From Porticoccus sp964395715 (GTDB lineage: Bacteria > Pseudomonadota > Gammaproteobacteria > Pseudomonadales > Porticoccaceae): DNA of 64,000 nt. The stretch is from positions 310,001 through 374,000 of the forward strand of contig CAYNAU010000001.1 of the NCBI GenBank assembly GCA_964395715.1, in the 5' to 3' direction. Made by a program: the position numbers and the translations under genes. The notes under the pieces were generated by a model. It did no database searches and was not told the origin of the DNA. It saw only the letters and a list, made by a program, of their open reading frames with translations. Position 1 is the stretch's first letter, and each line of letters begins with the position of its first letter. Of the stretch, positions 33,943-42,466 are shown piece by piece.

Positions 33943-35006
33943 GACAGCCGACCTTTATCGGCATCCATCGGCTCTGATGACAACAACGTTTCCAACGCCG
34001 TGATCACCCTCTGAGGAGGCAGATCATTGAGACATTTCATATGCCCCAGAGGACATTCCCGCTTGAAACACGGGCCGCAGTCCACAGGAATGGAAACAAT
34101 GGCGACACGCTCATTCAGGGGCGGAGTGAAACCCGGGGAGGTGGAGCCGTAAACCACCACCAGTGGACGGTTCAGCGCAGCTGAAATATGCATTAAGCCG
34201 GAATCGTTGCTGACTACGGCATCGCAGACTGACAGCAGGTCGATGGCATCTTCCAGCTTGGTTACCCCTGCCAGATTGTGGCAATGCTGCCGAAGTTTGT
34301 CCGGCAATGCCCTTATGATGCTCTGCCCAACAGCCTTGTCTTTTTCGGACCCCATCAGCCACACCTGCCAGCCCAGAGATAACTGATGGGCCGCCACTTC
34401 GGCATAGTATTGTTCTGGCCAGCGTTTGGCCGGTCCAAATTCAGCGCCCGGGCAAAGTGCCAGCACCGGCCGCTCGTCAGTCAGACCAAACTGTTGACGC
34501 ATCCCCGGCACCCGGCTGGAATCTGCGTGCAGGTCGGGAATAGGTAACTTTTCCGGCAGCGGTGCACCGGGAGGCAGGGCCAATGCATCAAAGCGTTGCA
34601 CCATTAATGGGTAGCGTGTTTCGTCCAATAGTCGGATGTCATTGACCAGCCAGTAGCGGAACTCTCCCTTCCAGCCCGTGCGCAGGGGAATGCCCGCCAA
34701 CACGGGGATCAGGGCAGATTTCAGAGAGTTGGGCAGCAGGATGGCCTGGTCATACCCCTCGGCCTTGAGCTCACGGGCCACCTGCCTGCGCACAGACCAC
34801 ATCAGGCTGCCGTGACCCACAGGCATATCAATCGCTTTACGGACCTGCGGCATGCGTGCCAACAGCGGCCGACTCCAGGCCGGAGCCAGCACGTCGATCT
34901 GACAGTCGGGCGATTGCTGTTTGAGTAGAATGAAGAGTGACTGGGCCATCACCATGTCCCCCACCCAGGAGGGACCGATGATGAGAATTTTTCTGGCCTC
35001 AGTCAT
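33939..35006 (-). CDS. waaF: ADP-heptose:LPS heptosyltransferase II (WaaF)
   Basis: WaaF adds heptose II to heptose I of the inner core. The 355-residue GT9 enzyme has the N-terminal ILIIGPSWVGDMVMAQSLFI, then LLPNSLKSALIPVLAGIP, LALCPGAEFGPAKRWPEQYY, and the ADP-heptose region VSNDSGLMHISAALNRPLVV. I start at the ATG at 35006, preceded by GGGGA; upstream codons look non-coding. It overlaps waaG by 4 bases. The heptosyltransferase I gene waaC that normally follows in Pseudomonas is absent here. Confidence 0.96.
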   Translation of the reverse strand: MTEARKILIIGPSWVGDMVMAQSLFILLKQQSPDCQIDVLAPAWSRPLLARMPQVRKAIDMPVGHGSLMWSVRRQVARELKAEGYDQAILLPNSLKSALIPVLAGIPLRTGWKGEFRYWLVNDIRLLDETRYPLMVQRFDALALPPGAPLPEKLPIPDLHADSSRVPGMRQQFGLTDERPVLALCPGAEFGPAKRWPEQYYAEVAAHQLSLGWQVWLMGSEKDKAVGQSIIRALPDKLRQHCHNLAGVTKLEDAIDLLSVCDAVVSNDSGLMHISAALNRPLVVVYGSTSPGFTPPLNERVAIVSIPVDCGPCFKRECPLGHMKCLNDLPPQRVITALETLLSSEPMDADKGRLS

Positions 35007-35029
35007 GATTTTCCCCGGGAAACCGGGAG

Positions 35030-35959
35030 TTATTGACTCACCGGCGCCAGCCACTCTGCGTGTTTGGGGAGCCGCCCCCTCACCAGGTCGAAATACTGCG
35101 ACTGCAGCTGCTCAGTAATCGGCCCTCTGGAGCCGGAACCGATTTCCCGTCCATCAAGCTCCCGAATGGGTAGCACTTCTGCCGCAGTTCCTGTGAAGAA
35201 GGCCTCGTCGGCCACGTAAACCTCGTCGCGGGTGATGCGTTTCTCAACCACTTTGTATCCGAATTCGGCAGCCAACTGCATCACTGTTTTACGGGTAATG
35301 CCATCCAGACACGAGGTCAGCTCTGGGGTGTAGAGCACCTGATCGCGAACCACGAAAACATTCTCACCACTACCCTCGGCCACATAACCTTCCGGGTCCA
35401 GCAACAGGGCCTCATCACAACCGCAATCCAGCGCTTCACGCAGCGCAAGCATGGAGTTGATGTAGTTACCATTGGCCTTGGCCTTGGTCATGGCAATGTT
35501 AACGTGGTGCCGGGTGTAGGAGGAGGTACGAATGCGCAGCCCCTTTTCCAGGGACTCCGGGCTCATATAGGAAGGCCAGGTCCAGGCCGCTACGATCACA
35601 TGGGTTTGCAGGGTGTCCGCACGCAACCCCATGCCCTCGGAACCCAGAAAAGCCATTGGCCTCAGATAGGCCTCATGCAGGTCATTCTCCCGCACCACCT
35701 GTTTTTGGGCTTCGTTAAGCTCTTCCTTACTGTAAGGCATTTTCATGCCCATGATTTTGGCGGAACGAAACAAACGGTCGGTGTGATCCTGCAAACGGAA
35801 AATTGCCGCACCGCTGTCCGGTGTTTCGTAAGCGCGAACGCCCTCAAAAACCCCCATACCATAGTGCAGGGTATGGGTCAGAACGTGCACCTTGGCATCG
35901 CGCCAGGGCACCATCTCGCCATCAAACCAGATATAACCATCACGATCGGCAAATGACAT
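35030..35959 (-). CDS. ilvE: Branched-chain amino acid aminotransferase IlvE
   Basis: IlvE is a PLP enzyme that interconverts branched-chain 2-oxoacids and amino acids with glutamate. The 309-residue class IV aminotransferase has HVLTHTLHYGMGVFEGVRAY, the PLP-lysine segment MTKAKANGNYINSMLALREA, and EGSGENVFVVRD. The C-terminal phosphate loop is EAFFTGTAAEVLPIRELDGR. It sits between glnE and waaF in the same order as in Pseudomonas. ilvD, the preceding pathway step, lies about 8 kb away in this window. Confidence 0.97.
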   Translation of the reverse strand: MSFADRDGYIWFDGEMVPWRDAKVHVLTHTLHYGMGVFEGVRAYETPDSGAAIFRLQDHTDRLFRSAKIMGMKMPYSKEELNEAQKQVVRENDLHEAYLRPMAFLGSEGMGLRADTLQTHVIVAAWTWPSYMSPESLEKGLRIRTSSYTRHHVNIAMTKAKANGNYINSMLALREALDCGCDEALLLDPEGYVAEGSGENVFVVRDQVLYTPELTSCLDGITRKTVMQLAAEFGYKVVEKRITRDEVYVADEAFFTGTAAEVLPIRELDGREIGSGSRGPITEQLQSQYFDLVRGRLPKHAEWLAPVSQ

Positions 35960-36006
35960 TAATGTCTCCTCAAAACCGCCCGTTTCTTGTTACGGACAGG
36001 CACTTA

Positions 36007-38898
36007 TTATCCCAGCAGCCGCTGCCAGACTGCTTTTACCTGCTCCCGTTCATCGGAAAATTCCGTTGCGTCAACGACACCTGCAGCCTGCTGTAATTGC
36101 AAACGGTGACCGGCGGAGCGATATTTCTTATAGGCGCTGATCAGGCATTGAGCATCGTCACGGGATATAACACCACTCTCCTCGAGTGACTCAAGGATGC
36201 GAATATTATCGCTCCAATGGGTTAAACCGGTAATGTCGTGGGACCAGGCCAAGACCGCAAATTGAACCATAAATTCAATGTCAACGATACCTCCGGCATC
36301 CTGCTTTAGGTTGAATATTCCCGCTTCCGACTGCCCAGAACCCAGATGCTTTCGCATTTTATCGCGCATCTCGACAACAGCGTGCTTCAGCTCGACCTGA
36401 TCTCTCTGACGGCACAACACGCGTTCACGTATGTCATAGAACTGCTCGGCAAGGTCTTCGTCACCGGCGATGGCCCGGGCCCTGACCAGTGCCTGGTGCT
36501 CCCATATCCAGGCTTCCTCCGTTTGGTACTTTTCGAACGCACCCAGAGAAGAGACCAGCATGCCCGAATTTCCGGACGGCCTGAGACGCATATCCACTTC
36601 GTACAAGTCGCCAGAAGGCAGTCGTGCGGTCAGTATGTGGATGATCCTCTGCCCGAGCCGGGCAAAGAATGAGGCGCTATCCACAGCCTTTTCCCCATCC
36701 GTCGATTTCGCCGGGTCAGCATTGTGAAGAAATACCAGGTCCAGATCTGAGCCATGCCCCAGCTCAACGCCACCCAGCTTGCCATAGCCCACGATTAGGA
36801 AGCCGGCATCTTCCCCGGTTACTGTTTTCGGTTTGCCATGTCGCTCCACCAGCTGCCCCCAGGCCATCTCCAGCACATGCTCCAGAATAGCCTCCGCCAG
36901 CCAGGTAAGATAATCACTGACCTGCATCAGCGGCAGAATACCCTCTACCTCGCAGACCGCAACATGCAGCCCGTGGGAGCGTTGAAAATAGCGCAGCACT
37001 TCCATTTGCGTTTCAAAATCGTCGCTGGGGATACGCAACAGCTGTTGCCGCAGTTCATCAGAGAGGGCTGCCCGATCAGGCAGCGATAACAAACTGCGAT
37101 TATCGAGTAATTCATCCAGTAAAGCCGGATAGCGAACCAGCTGGTCGGCCACCCAACTGCTGGCAGAAAACAACTCAACCGTCGTCTGCAGGGCGGAGGG
37201 GTTTTCCCGCAGTAGCACCAGGTAGGCACTGCGACGCGCCACGGCAGCAATAAGCTTAAGCACACGGCACAGGGTTTCGGCGCTGTTTGGCATCTGCCCG
37301 CAAACGGGTATCAACCTCGGCATCAGACCATCGAGGCGACCCCGGGTATCATTAGCCATTGCCTGCACGGCGTGACTGTCGCGCAGACTGACAATACCGT
37401 TGACGGCCTCTGCAACATCGTCATACCCCAACTCAGCCAGCGCATCGGACATCTGACCTTCAGGGTCCGAGCTGAACCACACGGTTTTGGCCAGTTCACA
37501 GTCCTGTGTTTCTGTAGTGACTTCAGCATCCCGGCGGTCTTCCGCTACCACATCCTCAAACAGGCCCCGTATACATGAGCGGTGCCCGTCCAGGCTCTCC
37601 AGGAATTGTGGCCAATCGGGATAACCCATCAACATGGCGACAAGGGCCTGCCCGTCGGCATCATGGGGTAGCAGTTGAGTCTGCCGGTCCTGCCAACCCT
37701 GCAGCACGTGCTCGACATTGCGCAGAAACCGGTATCCATCGTAGAGCTGCTCCACTTCCCCCGTTGACAACATGCCCTCTTCAGCAATCAGCGGCAGAAT
37801 CGCTTTTAATTCGGGGGTTTGAAAACGGCTGTCGCGGCCGCCGCGGATAATCTGAAACGCCTGAGCAATAAACTCCACTTCGCGAATACCGCCGGCACCG
37901 CGCTTGACGTCGCCGGACAACCCCTTGCGCTGCACCTCGCGGTTAATCATGGCCTTCATGCTGCGCAGGGATTCAAAGGCACTGAAGTCAATGTATTTGC
38001 GGTAGGTAAAGGGTCGCAGCATGGCCATCAACTGACGACCCGCCTGCTGATCGCCGGCCACAACCCGGGCCTTGATCATCGCATAGCGCTCCCAGTCTCT
38101 TCCCTGGGTCTGGTAATACTCTTCCATGGCATCAAAGTTGAGCACCAGGGCTCCGCTCTGCCCGTAGGGCCGCAGGCGCATGTCCACCCGGAACACAAAC
38201 CCATCCGCGGTGCGTGCATCCAGCGCTTTGATAAGTCGCTGCCCAAGGCGAACAAAAAACTCCTGGTTGCTTAAATTGCGTTTGCCGCCACTGGTTTCGC
38301 CGGCTTCCGGATAGGTAAAGATCAGATCGATATCGGAAGAGACATTCAGTTCCCAGGCCCCCAGTTTGCCCATACCGAGAATCACCATCTGCTGGGGGTT
38401 GCCCTGACGATCCAGGGGCGTACCCCACTCCTCACAGGCGCGGCCATACAGAAAATTCAGGGTCACATTCAGAACAGCTTCGGCCAGAGATGTCATGTCT
38501 CCGGTAGTTTCTTCAAGCTCCGCGAAGCGGTTGAAATCGCGCCATACGATACGCACCATTTCCCGATTTCGGAACAACCGCAGCTTTTTGAGCAGTTCAT
38601 CCTCGGAGGTGACAGCAGCCAATTGCGATTGCAACCGCTGCTCCAGCTCATCTGCCACCAGGGTTTTGTCCAGATCCCCGGACGACACCAGATCCTGAAA
38701 CATCGTCGGCTGCTGCACACAGGTTGTAGCAATAAACTCACTGCCACCCCAGGCCAGACCAACTGCCCTGGCAAACTGCTCATCCTGCAGGGCCTCATCC
38801 AACCAGCCTGCCTGCTGCTGTCCGGCACGGTTGCAGAACTGCTCATGGTGACGCAGCCAGTTCTCCATCAATGGTGATGGCAACGATAACTGAAACAT
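36007..38898 (-). CDS. glnE: Bifunctional glutamine synthetase adenylyltransferase/adenylyl-removing enzyme GlnE
   Basis: GlnE adenylylates and deadenylylates glutamine synthetase under PII control. At 963 residues it has two nucleotidyltransferase domains: the N-terminal deadenylase with ELNVSSDIDLIFTYPEAGE (about residue 170) and the C-terminal adenylylase with GVELGHGSDLDLVFLHNADP (about residue 700), joined by helical linkers. KRGAGGIREVEFIAQAFQ and KQDAGGIVDIEFMVQFAV are the matching second metal motifs. All aspartates are intact. ilvE follows after 47 bases. Confidence 0.97.
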   Translation of the reverse strand: MFQLSLPSPLMENWLRHHEQFCNRAGQQQAGWLDEALQDEQFARAVGLAWGGSEFIATTCVQQPTMFQDLVSSGDLDKTLVADELEQRLQSQLAAVTSEDELLKKLRLFRNREMVRIVWRDFNRFAELEETTGDMTSLAEAVLNVTLNFLYGRACEEWGTPLDRQGNPQQMVILGMGKLGAWELNVSSDIDLIFTYPEAGETSGGKRNLSNQEFFVRLGQRLIKALDARTADGFVFRVDMRLRPYGQSGALVLNFDAMEEYYQTQGRDWERYAMIKARVVAGDQQAGRQLMAMLRPFTYRKYIDFSAFESLRSMKAMINREVQRKGLSGDVKRGAGGIREVEFIAQAFQIIRGGRDSRFQTPELKAILPLIAEEGMLSTGEVEQLYDGYRFLRNVEHVLQGWQDRQTQLLPHDADGQALVAMLMGYPDWPQFLESLDGHRSCIRGLFEDVVAEDRRDAEVTTETQDCELAKTVWFSSDPEGQMSDALAELGYDDVAEAVNGIVSLRDSHAVQAMANDTRGRLDGLMPRLIPVCGQMPNSAETLCRVLKLIAAVARRSAYLVLLRENPSALQTTVELFSASSWVADQLVRYPALLDELLDNRSLLSLPDRAALSDELRQQLLRIPSDDFETQMEVLRYFQRSHGLHVAVCEVEGILPLMQVSDYLTWLAEAILEHVLEMAWGQLVERHGKPKTVTGEDAGFLIVGYGKLGGVELGHGSDLDLVFLHNADPAKSTDGEKAVDSASFFARLGQRIIHILTARLPSGDLYEVDMRLRPSGNSGMLVSSLGAFEKYQTEEAWIWEHQALVRARAIAGDEDLAEQFYDIRERVLCRQRDQVELKHAVVEMRDKMRKHLGSGQSEAGIFNLKQDAGGIVDIEFMVQFAVLAWSHDITGLTHWSDNIRILESLEESGVISRDDAQCLISAYKKYRSAGHRLQLQQAAGVVDATEFSDEREQVKAVWQRLLG

Positions 38899-38982
38899 GG
38901 TCGTTCTCGGTCCTATGCGGCCACTGCGGGCCGCAAGTTATTCTCTGCTGTCAGCTATTTTTCAGACACCAACAGTTCATTA

Positions 38983-40758
38983 TTATTTTCCTGATGCCGG
39001 AGCAACCCTAAGGACCTCTTCCACGGACGTGGTCCCCGCACCCACTTTCTGGGCGCCGCTGAGGCGCAGGGTGCGCATTCCTTCCTTCATGGCCTGCAGG
39101 CGCAATGCAGTGGTATCGGTATCTGCCGTGATCAGCGGTTGAATGGTTTCCGTGACAGGCAATATCTCATAAATACCCTGGCGCCCGAGATAGCCTGTAT
39201 TCCGACATTCCAGGCAACCCACCGGACGGTAGAGTTGCTGGGGGGATTTTACTTTCCACGGTGTCACCAGCGAATCCCATTCTGCCCCACTCACCGCCAC
39301 CGCCTCCTTACAATGGGGGCAGAGTGTTCGCACCAGTCGCTGCGCCATCACACCATTCAGGGTGACTTTGATCAGGTGTGCGGGAACTCCCAGATCCAGC
39401 AGCCGGGTAATGGCCGTCGGGGCATCATTGGTATGCAGTGTCGACAGCACCAGATGACCTGTCAGCGCCGCCTGCACCGCCATCTCGGCCGTCTCCAGAT
39501 CCCGTATTTCTCCCACCATGATAATGTCCGGGTCCTGCCGCATAAGCGTGCGAATACCGGACGCGAAGCTGAATTCTATTTTGGGTTGCACCTGGCTTTG
39601 GTTAAAGCTGTCCTCCACCATCTCGATGGGGTCTTCAATGGTGCTGACATTGACATCTTCTGTTGCCAGTTCCTTGAGGGTGGAATACAGCGTAGTGGTT
39701 TTACCCGAACCGGTGGGGCCGGTCACCAGCACGATGCCGTGGGGCCTGCCGGTCATTTCCTGCCAGCGTTTCAGGTCGTCGCCACACAGGCCCAGTTCCT
39801 GAAACCCCCGCAGCAGTACATCCGGATCAAATATCCTCATCACCAGCTTTTCCCCGAAGGCGGTGGGCAACGTCGACAGGCGCAACTCCACCTCGTTGCC
39901 CTCGGGCGTCACGGTTTTTACGCGACCATCCTGGGGACGGCGTTTTTCGGCAACATTCATGCGGCCAAGGATTTTCAGTCGGCTGGTCACTGCGGTCATC
40001 ACGGCATCGGGCAGTTCATATACCTGGTGCAACACGCCGTCGATGCGAAAACGGATCTTGCCCTTTTCACGGCGTGGCTCCAGGTGAATATCACTGGCGC
40101 GCTGATCAAAAGCATACTGCAGTAGCCAGTCAACAATATTGATGATGTGCTGATCCTGGGCGTCGGGGTCTTTCAGAGAGCCAATCTGGAGCAACTGCTC
40201 AAAATTGGCGACTCCGGCCTTATTGGTTCCGGCAATACCCTTGGCGCCGAATACCGATTTTGCCAGCGAGTAGAATTCGAGGGTGTACTTGGCGATATCC
40301 ACCGGGTTGGCAACCACCCGGCGAATGGGCTTGCGAGTGGTTTGCTTGAGGTCTTCCAGCCAGGAGGTCATGAACGGCTGGGATGTGGCGATCACCAGTT
40401 CATCACCGGCGGCATCAATACAGAGAATGTTGTGGCGACGGGCAAACTGAAAAGACATCACAGCGGTGACGGACGTCACATCGATTTTCAAGGGGTCAAT
40501 ATGAGCCACATCCAGCCCGGCGCGTTCACCCAGCCACAGCGTCAGGCTTTCAATAGACAGTTGCTTGCCCGGGTCTGCCCTGTTTTCAGGGCGCTGGCCT
40601 GCAATGTAGGCCAGCGGATGCAAGAGTGACTGCTCCCGGTTGCGCTGGGAACCGGCAATTGCATTTGCATCCTGCTGTGTAAGCAGGCCATCGGTGACCA
40701 GATCACTGAGCACGTTACCCAGATCCAGCAGTCGCTCCGCCACTTCACCCACCGCCAT
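38983..40758 (-). CDS. GspE/PulE/PilB-type secretion ATPase (orphan)
   Basis: A 591-residue hexameric ATPase of the type II secretion/type IV pilus family. An N-terminal MshEN/T2SSE_N-type domain is followed by the linker DIHLEPRREKGKIRFRIDGV, Walker A GPTGSGKTTTLYSTL, the Asp box, Walker B IMVGEIRDLETAEMAVQAAL and the His box GHLVLSTLHTNDAPTAITRL. A four-Cys zinc site (LCPHCKE and GCLECRNTGYLGR) is present. No pilin, GspF or secretin gene is nearby, so its machine is elsewhere. I start at the ATG at 40758 (GGTGGA upstream). A perfect CRP-type palindrome lies about 170 bases upstream. Confidence 0.92.
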   Translation of the reverse strand: MAVGEVAERLLDLGNVLSDLVTDGLLTQQDANAIAGSQRNREQSLLHPLAYIAGQRPENRADPGKQLSIESLTLWLGERAGLDVAHIDPLKIDVTSVTAVMSFQFARRHNILCIDAAGDELVIATSQPFMTSWLEDLKQTTRKPIRRVVANPVDIAKYTLEFYSLAKSVFGAKGIAGTNKAGVANFEQLLQIGSLKDPDAQDQHIINIVDWLLQYAFDQRASDIHLEPRREKGKIRFRIDGVLHQVYELPDAVMTAVTSRLKILGRMNVAEKRRPQDGRVKTVTPEGNEVELRLSTLPTAFGEKLVMRIFDPDVLLRGFQELGLCGDDLKRWQEMTGRPHGIVLVTGPTGSGKTTTLYSTLKELATEDVNVSTIEDPIEMVEDSFNQSQVQPKIEFSFASGIRTLMRQDPDIIMVGEIRDLETAEMAVQAALTGHLVLSTLHTNDAPTAITRLLDLGVPAHLIKVTLNGVMAQRLVRTLCPHCKEAVAVSGAEWDSLVTPWKVKSPQQLYRPVGCLECRNTGYLGRQGIYEILPVTETIQPLITADTDTTALRLQAMKEGMRTLRLSGAQKVGAGTTSVEEVLRVAPASGK

Positions 40759-40922
40759 ATTGTTCCACCCACGCCGGTTTTTCTGACATCTTTTGAGTAT
40801 GAAGGCTATCAGAGACAGCGACAACCGGCATATTTTCTTTCGGCAGGATTATGCGCCCGCAATGCCGCCATCCTGAAAAAAACGACAAGCGGCGCTTTTC
40901 ATCGTGATGATTTCTACTAACA

Positions 40923-40942
40923 TTTGTGAACCAGGTCACAAA
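40923..40942. promoter_or_regulatory. Perfect CRP/Vfr consensus palindrome
   Basis: TTTGTGA-N6-TCACAAA has 7-bp arms that are exact reverse complements and contains the CRP core TGTGA-N6-TCACA (40925-40940). It lies 26 bases before the DUF6316-like start, too close for ordinary activation of that gene but suitable for repression. It is about 170 bases before the divergent GspE-like ATPase, which it could activate. Confidence 0.65.
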
Positions 40943-40967
40943 AAACCAGTTTCAGGGAGGTTCTGCC

Positions 40968-41204
40968 ATGCTTGCAAGGCAAGGTGAAGATGAAACAACG
41001 CGCTTCCGTTCCGAGAGAATTGAGTGCATGAACGGTAAATGGTACTTCGCCATCCGGGAAAAAACCCAAATGATTGGCCCTTTCAATTCCAAGGATGGGG
41101 CACAGAAAGCCGCCAGAGCCTACGCGGCCGATATTCTTGCCGGACGCACAGAGGCGGATGCCATGTCCAACCAATTCCTGATGCGCGCTTTTTCACTGAC
41201 ATAA
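40968..41204 (+). CDS. Small protein resembling DUF6316
   Basis: A 78-residue protein: basic N-terminus RFRSERIECMNGKWYFAIRE, a GPFNSKDGAQKAARAYAADI segment that resembles the DUF6316 pattern (WYF...REx...GPFxS...A), and a short C-terminal tail. Function unknown. I start at the ATG at 40968 with a strong GGGAGG eight bases upstream. A CRP-type palindrome overlaps the likely promoter region, and a terminator follows the gene, so it is probably monocistronic and cAMP-responsive by inference. Confidence 0.72.
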   Translation: MLARQGEDETTRFRSERIECMNGKWYFAIREKTQMIGPFNSKDGAQKAARAYAADILAGRTEADAMSNQFLMRAFSLT

Positions 41205-41231
41205 CAGCCAGTCTGAATATCTCTACACGAC

Positions 41232-41262
41232 ACCCGGAAACCACGAGGATTTCCGGGTTTTG
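41232..41262 (+). terminator. Rho-independent terminator after the DUF6316-like gene
   Basis: Stem ACCCGGAAA/TTTCCGGGT with a nine-base loop, followed by a T-rich tail. It separates the small gene from argE. Confidence 0.8.
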
Positions 41263-41264
41263 TT

Positions 41265-41291
41265 ATGCCTGATAATTGCTTTTTCAGGCAT
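41265..41291. repeat. Perfect 8-bp inverted repeat upstream of argE
   Basis: ATGCCTGA and TCAGGCAT form exact arms with an 11-base spacer, ending 18 bases before the argE start. It has no T-run, so it is not a terminator. It could be an operator or a leader hairpin; the role is unknown. Confidence 0.4.
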
Positions 41292-41309
41292 GCCCCTTAC
41301 ACTCAGCCC

Positions 41310-42437
41310 ATGCAACTTATCCCCATGCTTCAGCGGCTGATTGCCACCAACTCCATCAGCAGTGTCAATGCCGACATTGACCAGGGTAATCGTGGGGTTA
41401 TTGAGCTGCTGGCCAACTGGCTGACTGACCTCGGCTTTGCCACCGAAGTTATGCCCCTTGCCGACCCCCGCAAAGCCAATCTCATCGCCACCCTCGGTAG
41501 CGGACCCGGCGGGTTGGTGCTGGCAGGACATACCGATACGGTACCCTGTGACGACAGCCTATGGAGCCACGACCCGTTCAAGCTGGTGGAGAAAAATCAC
41601 CACCTCTACGGCCTCGGCACCTGTGATATGAAGGGCTTCTTCCCACTGGTGATCGAGGCTGCAAAGCATTTTATCGGCCAGCCCCTGAAGCAACCGTTGA
41701 TTATTCTCGCCACCGCCGACGAGGAATCCTCCATGGCAGGGGCACAGATGCTCGCAGCGGCAGGGCGCCCACGGGCACGCTTCGCCCTGATCGGGGAGCC
41801 CACCGGCATGAAGCCCATCAACATGCACAAAGGCATCATGGTGGAAAAACTGGTGGTTGAAGGCCGCTCCGGCCACTCCAGCGATCCATCACTGGGGCGC
41901 AATGCGATGGAAACCATGCATGCAGCACTGGGTGAACTGCTGAAACTCAGAGATGAGTTACGGGATGGCCACAACAACCCCTCCTTCCATGTCTCCTACC
42001 CGACCATGAACCTCGGCTGCATTCATGGCGGCAACAACCCCAATCGCATATGCGGAACCTGCGAACTGGGCTTTGAAATCCGCCCCCTACCCGGCATGGA
42101 TATGGCAGCACTGCAACAGACTATCCGTGAACGCATTCTACCCCTGCAGCAACGGGACCAGGTCAAGATCAGCCTGCACCATTACACCGTGCCGGCCTTT
42201 GCCACAGCAAAAGGCTCCGAGATGGTGAAAATCTGTGAATCGCTGACGCGCCACAGCTGCGAGTCGGTATCTTTTGCCACCGAGGCACCCTACCTGAAAG
42301 ACCTGGGTATGGATGTGGTCATCCTCGGTCCGGGCAGCGTTGAACAGGCACACCAGCCAGATGAATACCTATCCCTGGAGCGCATTCAACCCACTGTGGA
42401 TTTTCTGATTCAACTGATTGGGCGCTGCTGTTTATAA
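41310..42437 (+). CDS. argE: Acetylornithine deacetylase ArgE
   Basis: ArgE removes acetate from N-acetylornithine in arginine synthesis. The 375-residue M20 metallopeptidase-fold protein has the zinc ligand region VLAGHTDTVPCDDSLWSHDP, GTCDMKGFFPLVIEAAKHF, and the catalytic ATADEESSMAGAQML. The dimerisation insert includes EKLVVEGRSGHSSDPSLGRN. I start at the ATG at 41310 (MQLIPMLQRLI); an in-frame ATG at 41265 sits in an inverted repeat right after a terminator. It is followed by argA with a 29-base gap, so the pair forms an arginine operon. Confidence 0.93.
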   Translation: MQLIPMLQRLIATNSISSVNADIDQGNRGVIELLANWLTDLGFATEVMPLADPRKANLIATLGSGPGGLVLAGHTDTVPCDDSLWSHDPFKLVEKNHHLYGLGTCDMKGFFPLVIEAAKHFIGQPLKQPLIILATADEESSMAGAQMLAAAGRPRARFALIGEPTGMKPINMHKGIMVEKLVVEGRSGHSSDPSLGRNAMETMHAALGELLKLRDELRDGHNNPSFHVSYPTMNLGCIHGGNNPNRICGTCELGFEIRPLPGMDMAALQQTIRERILPLQQRDQVKISLHHYTVPAFATAKGSEMVKICESLTRHSCESVSFATEAPYLKDLGMDVVILGPGSVEQAHQPDEYLSLERIQPTVDFLIQLIGRCCL

Positions 42438-42466
42438 TGCCCAGACAACAATGAACGGCTGATACT

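Noticed and set aside
38917..38934. GC-rich hairpin between glnE and the ATPase gene as a terminator
   Set aside because: Six-bp stem without a T-run on either side, so termination is not supported.
39139..40125. Plus-strand open frame of about 328 codons opposite the GspE-like ATPase
   Set aside because: Antisense to intact ATPase motifs; His/Gln/Gly-rich shadow translation with no domain.
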